DNA from: Deltaproteobacteria bacterium
GTDB taxonomy: Bacteria > Desulfobacterota > GWC2-55-46 > S146-70 > JAUXIU01
Assembly: GCA_030620895.1 (NCBI GenBank)
Contig: JAUXIU010000056.1
Coordinates: 1 to 6,970, forward strand
Direction of reading: 5' to 3'
Length of the DNA: 6,970 nucleotides
Shown here: positions 1 through 4,984 of the stretch, in pieces
Layout: each line of letters starts with the position of its first letter
Position numbering within the stretch: the stretch's first letter is position 1
The notes under the pieces: model-generated
Databases searched by the model: none
What the model was told of the DNA's origin: nothing
What the model saw: only the letters and a program-made list of their open reading frames with translations
Position numbers and translations under genes: made by a program

Positions 1-76
1 GTAACGCACGATGCGACATTTATTTAAGAAAGAGGATATGAAAAAACGGAATATTCAATGGGATTGGAGAAAAATA

Positions 77-1234
77 GTGCCATATGGCTGTGTTAATAAC
101 AATTCGAGGCACGGCGGTGATATATGGAGGATTGCTAAAGAACTCGGCAGGCAGCCGGGAGAGGTTATCGATTTTAGCGCAAGTATAAACCCCTTTGGTA
201 TCTCGGTCAGGGCATTGGCGGCTATTAAAGATTCTGCAGGGCTCCTTGGACACTATCCTGAACCCGGAGCGGAGGCTATAAGAAGAGAACTGGCCTCATA
301 CCATAATCTTCCGGAGAAGAATATCATCGTTGGAAACGGTTCTACCGAATTCATATATCTGATCCCACAGGTCTTCAGGCCAGAGAAGGCACTCATAATA
401 GAGCCGGCCTTCTCCGAATACAGGAGGGCACTTGAGGTATCAGGGTGTAAGGTGGATTCCTATATCTCAGCGGAGAGCAATGGTTTTTATCCAGAACTGG
501 ACGGGCTATTTGCTGAGCTTGAAAGGGATTATGATATTCTCTTTCTTGCAAATCCAGCAAACCCGACATCTGCCCTTCTCGATAAAGATACGATTATGGA
601 TATAGCCAGGAGATGCCATGAACATGGGACTATCCTCGTCGTTGATGAGGTATTTATTGACTTCGTGGAAGAAGAGTCCATTAAGGAAGTGGCAGCAATT
701 AGAGATAACCTCATAGTCCTGAGGTCAATGACTAAGTTCTTCTCCATGGCAGGTTTAAGGTTAGGCTATATAGTTGCCCATAAAGAGATTATTAGCAGTT
801 TTACACACTTCAGCCCGCCCTGGTCTGTTAACACCCTGGCAATTATAGCGGGGGTTGAGAGCCTTAGAGATATGGATTATATTCAAAGGTCGAAGAAATG
901 GTTGAGGGCCGAAAAGTCCTTTGTACAAGAAAGGTTGGAGCATATTCCATATTTGAAGGCATATCCCTCTGAGGCTAATTTTCTACTGGTGAGGATAATG
1001 TTGGATGGTATTAAAGCAAGGGATATCCAGGAATATCTATTAAAGGAGGGGATTTTAATACGGGACTGTGGTTCATTTACCGGTCTTGGGGAGGATTTTT
1101 TCAGGATAGCTATAAGGGAAAGGGTGGAAAACAAAATCTTGCTCGATAAATTAGAAAGGTTTTTCAAAGAATCCAGTCGTTTATTGTTGGATTCTTCTGC
1201 AACAAGGCTGTTGGATGAAATTCCGCAAGGATGA
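77..1234 (+). CDS. cobD: CobD-like threonine-phosphate decarboxylase (PLP aminotransferase fold I)
   Basis: Predicted to decarboxylate L-threonine O-3-phosphate to (R)-1-amino-2-propanol phosphate, the linker of the cobalamin nucleotide loop, in the cytoplasm. Numbering from the upstream ATG at 11: an HGGD motif at 34-37 and DFSASINPFG at 54-63 are typical of CobD; NPANPTS at 181-187, the Asp212-Glu213 pair, the Schiff-base lysine K242 in SMTKFF, R250 in LRLGY and R365 in FRIAIR complete the fold I active site. I prefer the GTG at 77: GGAG at 66-69 lies seven bases upstream, and it places HGG at residue 12, close to its position in Salmonella CobD (from memory). ATGs at 11 and 38 are in frame; the one at 38 has AGAGG only two bases away. 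About 25 residues follow the usual C-terminal helix (ending near LERFF) and look like an added tail. The nearest alternative is histidinol-phosphate aminotransferase (HisC), less likely given the HGG motif. Confidence 0.85.
   Translation: MPYGCVNNNSRHGGDIWRIAKELGRQPGEVIDFSASINPFGISVRALAAIKDSAGLLGHYPEPGAEAIRRELASYHNLPEKNIIVGNGSTEFIYLIPQVFRPEKALIIEPAFSEYRRALEVSGCKVDSYISAESNGFYPELDGLFAELERDYDILFLANPANPTSALLDKDTIMDIARRCHEHGTILVVDEVFIDFVEEESIKEVAAIRDNLIVLRSMTKFFSMAGLRLGYIVAHKEIISSFTHFSPPWSVNTLAIIAGVESLRDMDYIQRSKKWLRAEKSFVQERLEHIPYLKAYPSEANFLLVRIMLDGIKARDIQEYLLKEGILIRDCGSFTGLGEDFFRIAIRERVENKILLDKLERFFKESSRLLLDSSATRLLDEIPQG
1167..1196. repeat. 9-bp perfect inverted repeat inside the 3' end of cobD
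   Basis: AAGAATCCA (1167-1175) and TGGATTCTT (1188-1196) are exact reverse complements around a 12-base loop. They encode part of the C-terminal tail that extends beyond the usual CobD end. No long T-tract follows, so a rho-independent terminator is not supported. A mRNA-end hairpin or the scar of a small palindromic insertion are both possible. Confidence 0.5.
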
Positions 1235-1286
1235 AGCCAAAGTTTGGTTCATTTGTAACAAAATTGAGTAATATGGTTTAAACATT

Positions 1287-1467
1287 GAAATAATGTCCAT
1301 ACATTCTCTTAGTGAAACGATTACACAGATTACAATCAGATTACGCCGATTAAAAACATTTAGAGATCAAGGGTTTAAAAACTGTGTAATCTTTTAAAAA
1401 TCGGTGCAATCAGACTTATTAGGGACGCAAACTTCACCAAGAACGTTCACTTTATGGACATTATTCC
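1287..1467. repeat. MITE-like nested palindromic element
   Basis: The outer ends are exact 13-base inverted repeats: AATAATGTCCATA at 1289-1301 and TATGGACATTATT at 1453-1465. One outer base pair mismatches and the next matches, giving the limits used here. Inside is a 93-base imperfect palindrome, 1319-1411. Its arm 1319-1331 pairs with 1399-1411 (11 of 13), and 1339-1348 pairs with 1382-1391 (8 of 10, plus a possible G-T pair), both about the same axis. The internal words GATTACACAG and GATTACGCCGATT recur on both strands. No transposase and no obvious target-site duplication are present. A non-autonomous mobile repeat is the most economical reading, but mobility is inferred. Confidence 0.6.
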
Positions 1468-1512
1468 GATGCATGTTCTTCGTTTAACTGAAATATGAAA
1501 GAAACCAGAATT

Positions 1513-1543
1513 TTGTGTATCATTTCACATTATACTGTATAAT
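1513..1543 (+). promoter_or_regulatory. Candidate promoter of the NHL-repeat gene
   Basis: A perfect TATAAT lies at 1538-1543, with a second -10-like TATACT at 1531-1536. The only -35-like match is a weak TTGTGT at 1513-1518, at a long 19-base spacing. Transcription from the TATAAT would begin near 1550, immediately at the ATG pair 1551/1554, so the message would be nearly leaderless. This fits the lack of a Shine-Dalgarno sequence there. Confidence 0.4.
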
Positions 1544-1550
1544 ATCAAAG

Positions 1551-2678
1551 ATGATGAAAGGCAAGAGACTCGTAAAAATCTATACAGTGGTGCTGTTTAT
1601 AGTTCTGGCTTATGCGATCTCCCATGCAATCCCTACAGGCAGGGGGAGGGGTGTCGGCTCTTACGTTGTTACAACTATCGCAGGGAGCGGTATAAAGGGC
1701 GCCCTTGATGGGTATAAAAAGGAGGCAAGCTTTAACTGGCCTACTGGAGTGGCTGTTGATAGAGAAGGTAACATTTATGTTGCTGACTTTTCAAATCACC
1801 TGATACGGAAGATAAGTGTTGACGGTTATGTTGAGACCATAGCAGGTGGGAGCATGCCCGGCTTTGCCGATGGGAATGGCAGGAAGGCATTACTTAAAGG
1901 TCCTGATAATATGATTATAGATGCCTCCAGTAACCTCTTTTTTGCAGATGCCGATAATTTTAGGATCAGAAAGATGAGTCGGGAAGGCATGGTAACTACG
2001 GTGGCAGGTAACGGACAGCAAGGATACCGTGACGGAATGGCTGATAAGGCGATGTTTGGGTATCCCACGGGGGTAGCTATAGATGGAAGGGGGAGCCTCT
2101 ATGTTGCAGACAGGCGTACCCATACCGTGAGGAAGGTTACACCTGATGGATTGGTAGAAACCATAGGGGGTAATGGCTATCCTGGTTTTGTGGATGGCAT
2201 AGCTATCCATTCTCATTTGAGGGAGCCTATATCTGTTGCCGTGAATGAGGATGAGGTGGTCTATATAGCAGATTCAGGGAATAATGTAATAAGGGTTATA
2301 ACACCCGATGGTATGCTCTCTACCCTGGCAGGTGGGAGTCATAAAGGCTATAGAGACGGTAAAGGAAGGGAAGCCCTCTTTGCATGGCCAACTGGGATTG
2401 CGGTGGGCCCGACAGGTAATATATTCGTCTGCGATTCCATCAATAACAGGATTAGGAGGATAACTCCGGATGGGGTGGTAAGTACTGTGGCTGGTGGAAG
2501 TCTCCCGGGTTTCGCAGATGGACCCGGATACTATGCAAGGTTCAATTTTCCAACCGGTATATATGTTGATAAAAGCGATAATATCTTTGTGGCTGATTCA
2601 GGAAATAACAGGATAAGGAAGATATCCCAGGGCGGTCTTTTGGTGGCAAGAAAGTCTATCCCCTCTTCTCATTTCTAG
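1551..2678 (+). CDS. Secreted six-bladed NHL-repeat beta-propeller protein
   Basis: A predicted exported protein of 375 residues. From the ATG at 1551, residues 3-9 are basic (KGKRLVK), 10-23 are hydrophobic, and SHA ending at residue 26 is a good signal peptidase I site, so it is likely periplasmic or extracellular. Residues 40-363 are six consecutive NHL repeats of exactly 54 residues each. Each opens with a V-T-T-[IV]-A-G type strand, then G-[FY]-x-D-G, usually P-T-G-[IV]-A-V-D, N-[IL]-[FY]-V-A-D, and [NH]-x-[IV]-R-K-[IV]-[ST]. Six units are enough to close a propeller. No catalytic, lipobox, membrane-anchor or sorting domain accompanies them, so it may act as a binding or scaffolding module; the ligand is unknown. 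The frame is open back to a GTG at 1515, but that start would put polar residues before the signal peptide. ATG 1551 or 1554 is better, although neither has a clear ribosome binding site. The 3' end overlaps queF on the other strand. Confidence 0.85.
   Translation: MMKGKRLVKIYTVVLFIVLAYAISHAIPTGRGRGVGSYVVTTIAGSGIKGALDGYKKEASFNWPTGVAVDREGNIYVADFSNHLIRKISVDGYVETIAGGSMPGFADGNGRKALLKGPDNMIIDASSNLFFADADNFRIRKMSREGMVTTVAGNGQQGYRDGMADKAMFGYPTGVAIDGRGSLYVADRRTHTVRKVTPDGLVETIGGNGYPGFVDGIAIHSHLREPISVAVNEDEVVYIADSGNNVIRVITPDGMLSTLAGGSHKGYRDGKGREALFAWPTGIAVGPTGNIFVCDSINNRIRRITPDGVVSTVAGGSLPGFADGPGYYARFNFPTGIYVDKSDNIFVADSGNNRIRKISQGGLLVARKSIPSSHF
1668..2639 (+). repeat. Six in-frame 162-bp NHL units (6 x 54 codons)
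   Basis: Units begin at 1668, 1830, 1992, 2154, 2316 and 2478. They align over their whole length without a single insertion or deletion. The DNA has diverged considerably, so this is old protein-level duplication rather than a recent tandem array. Unit 2 (GPDN) and unit 4 (EPIS) depart from the PTG turn seen in units 1, 3, 5 and 6. Confidence 0.85.
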
Positions 2679-3033
2679 AAGAAACCCTTATTACCGTCTT
2701 TACATTTCCCCGTACATTGAAATCTCCGATAACCTCAAGTATCCTGGGCTTGAGTTTCTTCTTCAAGGAGTCAAATATCTCATTTGTTGCGGCTTCGTGA
2801 GATATATGCCTGCTGCGGAAACTGTTTAGGTATAGCTTTAGGCTCTTTAATTCTACGACCTTCTTGTCAGGGGTGTAGCTCAGCTTTATGGTGGCAAAGT
2901 CCGGATAACCAGAACGCGGGCAGATACAGGTAAATTCGGGGTAGGATATTTCTATCGTATAGTCCCTATCAAGTGAAGGGTTGTCCCATACCTCAATTTT
3001 GGTCTTCTTTATAGCTTCTTCCCCATATCTCAT
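2656..3033 (-). CDS. queF: NADPH-dependent 7-cyano-7-deazaguanine reductase (preQ0 to preQ1)
   Basis: Predicted to reduce the nitrile of preQ0 to the aminomethyl group of preQ1, the last small-molecule step before queuosine is inserted into tRNA; cytoplasmic. The 125 residues match the short, single-domain (unimodal, Bacillus-type) QueF. FTCICP at 34-39 carries the thioimide-forming cysteine Cys38. SGYPDFATI follows, with the proton-relay Asp45 seven residues after the cysteine, as in the B. subtilis enzyme. ELKSLKLY at 61-68 is the QueF signature, and His79-Glu80 are the expected substrate contacts. It lies 33 bases downstream of the MBL-fold gene and is probably cotranscribed with it. The ATG at 3033 has no recognisable Shine-Dalgarno sequence and is preceded by an in-frame TAG, so translation may be weak or coupled. 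Its last 23 bases overlap the convergent NHL gene. No other queuosine gene is in the window. Confidence 0.93.
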   Translation of the reverse strand: MRYGEEAIKKTKIEVWDNPSLDRDYTIEISYPEFTCICPRSGYPDFATIKLSYTPDKKVVELKSLKLYLNSFRSRHISHEAATNEIFDSLKKKLKPRILEVIGDFNVRGNVKTVIRVSSRNEKRG

Positions 3034-3066
3034 GAGTTGAGATTCTAATGGAAACTAATCATTTTA

Positions 3067-3906
3067 TTAAATCTCTATTTCCATATCTTCGGCGACGGCG
3101 AAACATTCCATAGTTATTCCCTTTTCCTTGATTAACCTATTACAATCATCAACCATCCTGTCGAGCGCCTCGTCCGTCCTCTCCTGATTATGGTGGAATA
3201 GAGCAAACCTCTTTACACCTGCCTCGATAGCCAGGTTTAATGCATCAAGGTAAATACTATGCCCCCATGTCTTGGTATACTGGTATTCCTCGGGGATAAA
3301 TTCGGCATCGTGTATCAGGAGGTCGACTGATCTTGAAAACTCAAGGTAGTTCTTATACTCAAGACCGCCAGGATGTACGTAGGTGAGTTCGTTGTCAGTG
3401 AGGAATACAAAAGATTTTCCATTCTCCTCGAATTTGAAGCCCATTCCTTTGTTTGGGTGACTCAATGCGATGGATGTAATAGAGGCATCCTTAATGCGGA
3501 ACCAATCGGGACAGCTGCCTACATAAGATATCTCTGCTTGTATGTCATCGAATTTAACCGGAAAGTTTGGGGCCATCATCGTCTTTGAAAGGATATGTTT
3601 TATGGATTCCTGTGCCGTAATTGAACCAAGCATATTTATATGAGTGTCTTTTGAATAGATGGGCTTAAAGAACGGAAAGCCCATAATATGGTCCCAGTGA
3701 GCATGGGTGAATATGATATTGTACTCCCTAACACCTTCATCAAAGAGCTTCTTCCCCAGCCTCCGTATCCCTGACCCTGCGTCGATTATTATGAGTTCAT
3801 CATTATTGGTTCTAAACTCGAGGCAGGTCGTATCACCACCGTATTTTAAATATTCCTTGCCGGATACAGGTATAGAGCCCCTAGACCCCCAGCACTTTAT
3901 TTTCAT
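3067..3906 (-). CDS. MBL-fold metallo-hydrolase (PhnP / cyclic-phosphodiesterase-like)
   Basis: A 279-residue cytoplasmic metallo-beta-lactamase-fold hydrolase. The N-terminus, CWGSRGSIPVSG followed by YGGDTTC, is characteristic of the branch containing PhnP-like and cyclic-nucleotide phosphodiesterase-like enzymes. Metal ligands are visible in order: THAHWDH (His68, His70, Asp72, His73), His150 in LSHP, Asp171 in LTDNE, Asp200 in IHDAEF, and His238/His239 in FHHNQ. The site therefore looks complete for two metals. The substrate cannot be read from the sequence; a phosphodiester is likely from the family, but I would not call it RNase Z or PhnP. It is the first gene of a pair with queF. A strong promoter at 3950-3978 and AAAGGAGA at 3916-3923, nine bases from the ATG, support this start. 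Confidence 0.85.
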   Translation of the reverse strand: MKIKCWGSRGSIPVSGKEYLKYGGDTTCLEFRTNNDELIIIDAGSGIRRLGKKLFDEGVREYNIIFTHAHWDHIMGFPFFKPIYSKDTHINMLGSITAQESIKHILSKTMMAPNFPVKFDDIQAEISYVGSCPDWFRIKDASITSIALSHPNKGMGFKFEENGKSFVFLTDNELTYVHPGGLEYKNYLEFSRSVDLLIHDAEFIPEEYQYTKTWGHSIYLDALNLAIEAGVKRFALFHHNQERTDEALDRMVDDCNRLIKEKGITMECFAVAEDMEIEI

Positions 3907-3915
3907 GAATAAATC

Positions 3916-3923
3916 TCTCCTTT
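3916..3923 (-). promoter_or_regulatory. Ribosome binding site of the MBL-fold gene
   Basis: On the minus strand this reads AAAGGAGA, nine bases before the ATG at 3906. It fixes the start codon. Confidence 0.7.
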
Positions 3924-3949
3924 ATATTGGTCCGACTTTATACTGCTTG

Positions 3950-3978
3950 ATAATATACAGCAAATGGCGAAATGTCAA
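3950..3978 (-). promoter_or_regulatory. Sigma70-type promoter for the MBL-queF pair
   Basis: On the minus strand a perfect -35 TTGACA (3978-3973) is separated by 17 bases from the -10 TATTAT (3955-3950), which matches the consensus at five of six positions. Transcription would start near 3943, giving a leader of about 37 bases that includes the ribosome binding site. No riboswitch-sized leader is possible from this promoter, so a preQ1 riboswitch is not expected here. Confidence 0.7.
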
Positions 3979-4040
3979 TAGCTTCAATGATATTTAAAAT
4001 AAATAGATAACTTATGAATAAAAACAAAGGATTATGAAAA

Positions 4041-4157
4041 AAATGAAGTATGAATTAGGAATTATGAATTATGCGACAGCAAAAAAAAGACCCCCTGATT
4101 CCTACTTCATACTTCCTGCTTCGGTTTTTCTAATTCCTGATTCATTATTCATAATTC
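4041..4157. repeat. AT-rich inverted word repeat (GAATTATGAATTATG type)
   Basis: GAATTATGAATTATG (4059-4073) pairs with 4143-4157 at 14 of 15 positions. GAAGTATGAA (4045-4054) is exactly complementary to 4107-4116. The two pairings cross one another, so they would be alternative structures, or traces of shuffled words, rather than one simple hairpin. The words GAATTA, GAATTATG, GAAGTATG and CAGGAA recur on both strands. An A8 tract followed by GACCCCC lies between the arms. It shares no sequence with the element at 1287-1467. Confidence 0.6.
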
Positions 4158-4230
4158 GGTATTTATGATTCAGATTTGTTAATCAGCTAATTCCTGTAAT
4201 TTAAATAGTTCTTAACAGGATGCACGCTGT

Positions 4231-4261
4231 AAGCCACGCCTTGTAGGCGGGGCATCTTCAC
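4231..4261 (+). mobile_element. Possible remnant of an IS200/IS605-type right-end hairpin
   Basis: GCC-A-CGCC (4233-4240) and GGCG-G-GGC (4246-4253) form an eight-position stem with a single A-G mismatch and the five-base loop TTGTA. AAG-stem-CATC and then TTCAC follow. The layout (AAGCCCCGCC, loop, GGCGGGG, short spacer, TTCAC) resembles the right ends of TnpB-bearing IS200/IS605-family elements and the 3' part of their guide RNAs, as I recall them. No tnpA or tnpB is in the window, and the A-G mismatch suggests decay. A plain structured intergenic sequence is the alternative. Confidence 0.4.
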
Positions 4262-4327
4262 TTAAAACTTTCTGTTTAATTGAGCCTCCTATACTATATA
4301 CTAATGAATCAATGATCTTAAAAAACT

Positions 4328-4335
4328 AAAGGAGG
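4328..4335 (+). promoter_or_regulatory. Ribosome binding site of the OsmC-family gene
   Basis: AAAGGAGG with a five-base spacer to the ATG at 4341 is a near-perfect anti-Shine-Dalgarno match and the strongest in the window. Confidence 0.85.
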
Positions 4336-4340
4336 ATTAT

Positions 4341-4859
4341 ATGAAACTCAATAACGTCGATATCTCGAGGCTGGAAGGAACAATGGAAGCTTTAAGAAGT
4401 GACCTCTCAAAGGCGAAGAAGACAAACAGGATTGAGGGGGAATGGAATATAAGTGATGGGCCACAGTTCAGCGCAACTGTAGAGTTTGAAGGTGGGAAGA
4501 CCACCCTCCTTGCGGACCAGCCTACCTTCCTTGGTGGTGGTGGCCAACAGCCAGGCCCCATGATATATTGCCTCTATGGTTCTGCATCCTGTTATGCGGC
4601 AACATTTGCAACGATTGCAGCAATGGAGGGGATAAATCTCAGTAAACTGAGGGTGACAGCCGAGAGTTATATCGATTTTTCCAGGGCGCTGGGTCTTTCA
4701 GATAACCCCATTGTCGAGAAGGTGAAGTTTGTCCTTCATGTTGAAAGTGATGCATCTAGAGAGAAGTTAATAGAGTTAGAGGAAATGGCGAAGAAGAAAT
4801 GCCCGGCGGTATATTGTCTTACTAACCCGATAGAACTTGAGACTGAATTAGAGGCTTAG
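4341..4859 (+). CDS. OsmC/Ohr-family protein
   Basis: A 172-residue cytoplasmic protein of the OsmC/Ohr superfamily, members of which use a cysteine pair to reduce hydroperoxides. The family pattern is visible: a beta-rich N-terminal half (residues 30-58), the glycine/proline loop LGGGGQQPGP at 64-73, and the helix carrying the first cysteine, GSASCYAAT (Cys84). The amphipathic segment RVTAESYIDF follows, and the second cysteine is in KKCPAVYC (Cys154), 70 residues later. Both expected redox cysteines are therefore present. Additional cysteines at 77 and 159 sit close to each of them, and the loop GGGGQQPGP replaces the more usual GG-D-x-G-P-x-P. It is not classic Ohr or OsmC, so the substrate is open. 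It is a single gene facing larC, with a strong ribosome binding site. No terminator with a T-tract follows; a hexamer array begins directly after the stop codon. Confidence 0.8.
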   Translation: MKLNNVDISRLEGTMEALRSDLSKAKKTNRIEGEWNISDGPQFSATVEFEGGKTTLLADQPTFLGGGGQQPGPMIYCLYGSASCYAATFATIAAMEGINLSKLRVTAESYIDFSRALGLSDNPIVEKVKFVLHVESDASREKLIELEEMAKKKCPAVYCLTNPIELETELEA

Positions 4860-4860
4860 G

Positions 4861-4884
4861 CTAAGGTTAAGGTTAAGGCTAAGA
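4861..4884 (+). repeat. Hexamer tandem array, [CT]TAAG[GA] x 4
   Basis: The units are CTAAGG, TTAAGG, TTAAGG and CTAAGA. The array starts one base after the OsmC-family stop codon, and the stop itself lies in the related word CTTAGG. A related GAAGGTTAAG occurs at 6953-6962 near the window's end. Confidence 0.65.
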
Positions 4885-4903
4885 AGCTGTTTTATAAATC
4901 TTA

Positions 4904-4964
4904 CAACTCGTAACACGTAACTCGCAACACGAATTGCCACTTGTAACTTGTAACTTGCAACCTG
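4904..4964 (+). repeat. Two four-copy heptamer arrays, [TC]AAC[TA]CG and [TC]AACTTG types
   Basis: Array 1 (4904-4931) reads CAACTCG, TAACACG, TAACTCG, CAACACG. After the five-base AATTG, array 2 (4937-4964) reads CCACTTG, TAACTTG, TAACTTG, CAACCTG. Each array is exactly four heptamers and begins and ends with a C-initial unit, so the two look like diverged copies of one block. They lie in the gap between two convergent genes and have no open frame of interest. Confidence 0.7.
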
Positions 4965-4984
4965 AAGGTATAGGGACAGTCCTC

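Larger units (their letters stand above)
1235..1550. other. Intergenic region between cobD and the NHL gene
   Basis: These 316 bases contain no credible coding sequence. Most of the region is occupied by the nested inverted repeat at 1287-1467. A short perfect palindrome, CCAAAGTTTGG, lies at 1237-1247 just after the cobD stop. The last 40 bases hold promoter-like TATA elements. No terminator with a T-tract and no tRNA-like cloverleaf was seen. Confidence 0.6.
3979..4340. other. Divergent intergenic region between the MBL and OsmC genes
   Basis: Upstream of the MBL promoter this AT-rich stretch has no convincing gene. It contains the inverted word repeat at 4041-4157 and the GC-rich hairpin at 4231-4261. 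Two overlapping-style TATACT boxes (4290-4295 and 4297-4302) could be -10 elements for the OsmC gene, but no good -35 accompanies them. AAAGGAGG at 4328-4335 is the OsmC ribosome binding site. Confidence 0.55.

Noticed and set aside
1..27. Possible 3' end of an upstream gene: frame 1 reads VTHDATFI and then TAA at 25-27
   Set aside because: Eight codons are too few to recognise a family or to tell coding from chance.
3907..3949. preQ1 riboswitch ahead of the MBL-queF pair
   Set aside because: The predicted leader is only about 37 bases and shows no preQ1 aptamer-like stem with an A-rich tail.
3707..3997. A 96-codon plus-strand frame opposite the start of the MBL gene and its promoter
   Set aside because: It is antisense to conserved metal-binding motifs and a strong promoter, with no ribosome site.
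4034..4168. A 44-codon open frame with a nearby AAAGG
   Set aside because: It coincides with a low-complexity inverted repeat, its peptide is built from repeat words, and the ribosome site is too close. Kept as a finding, not called a gene.
4231..4260. Rho-independent terminator
   Set aside because: The stem is not followed by a T-tract on the plus strand, and no gene runs into it on either strand at the right distance.
4861..4884. Telomere-like repeat from a eukaryote
   Set aside because: Only four imperfect hexamers between bacterial genes with Shine-Dalgarno sites; not telomeric in length or position.
4904..4964. CRISPR array
   Set aside because: The units are contiguous heptamers with no spacers of regular length.
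4974..4982. GGACAGTCC palindrome as a larC terminator
   Set aside because: The stem is four base pairs with no T-tract on the minus strand; too weak.
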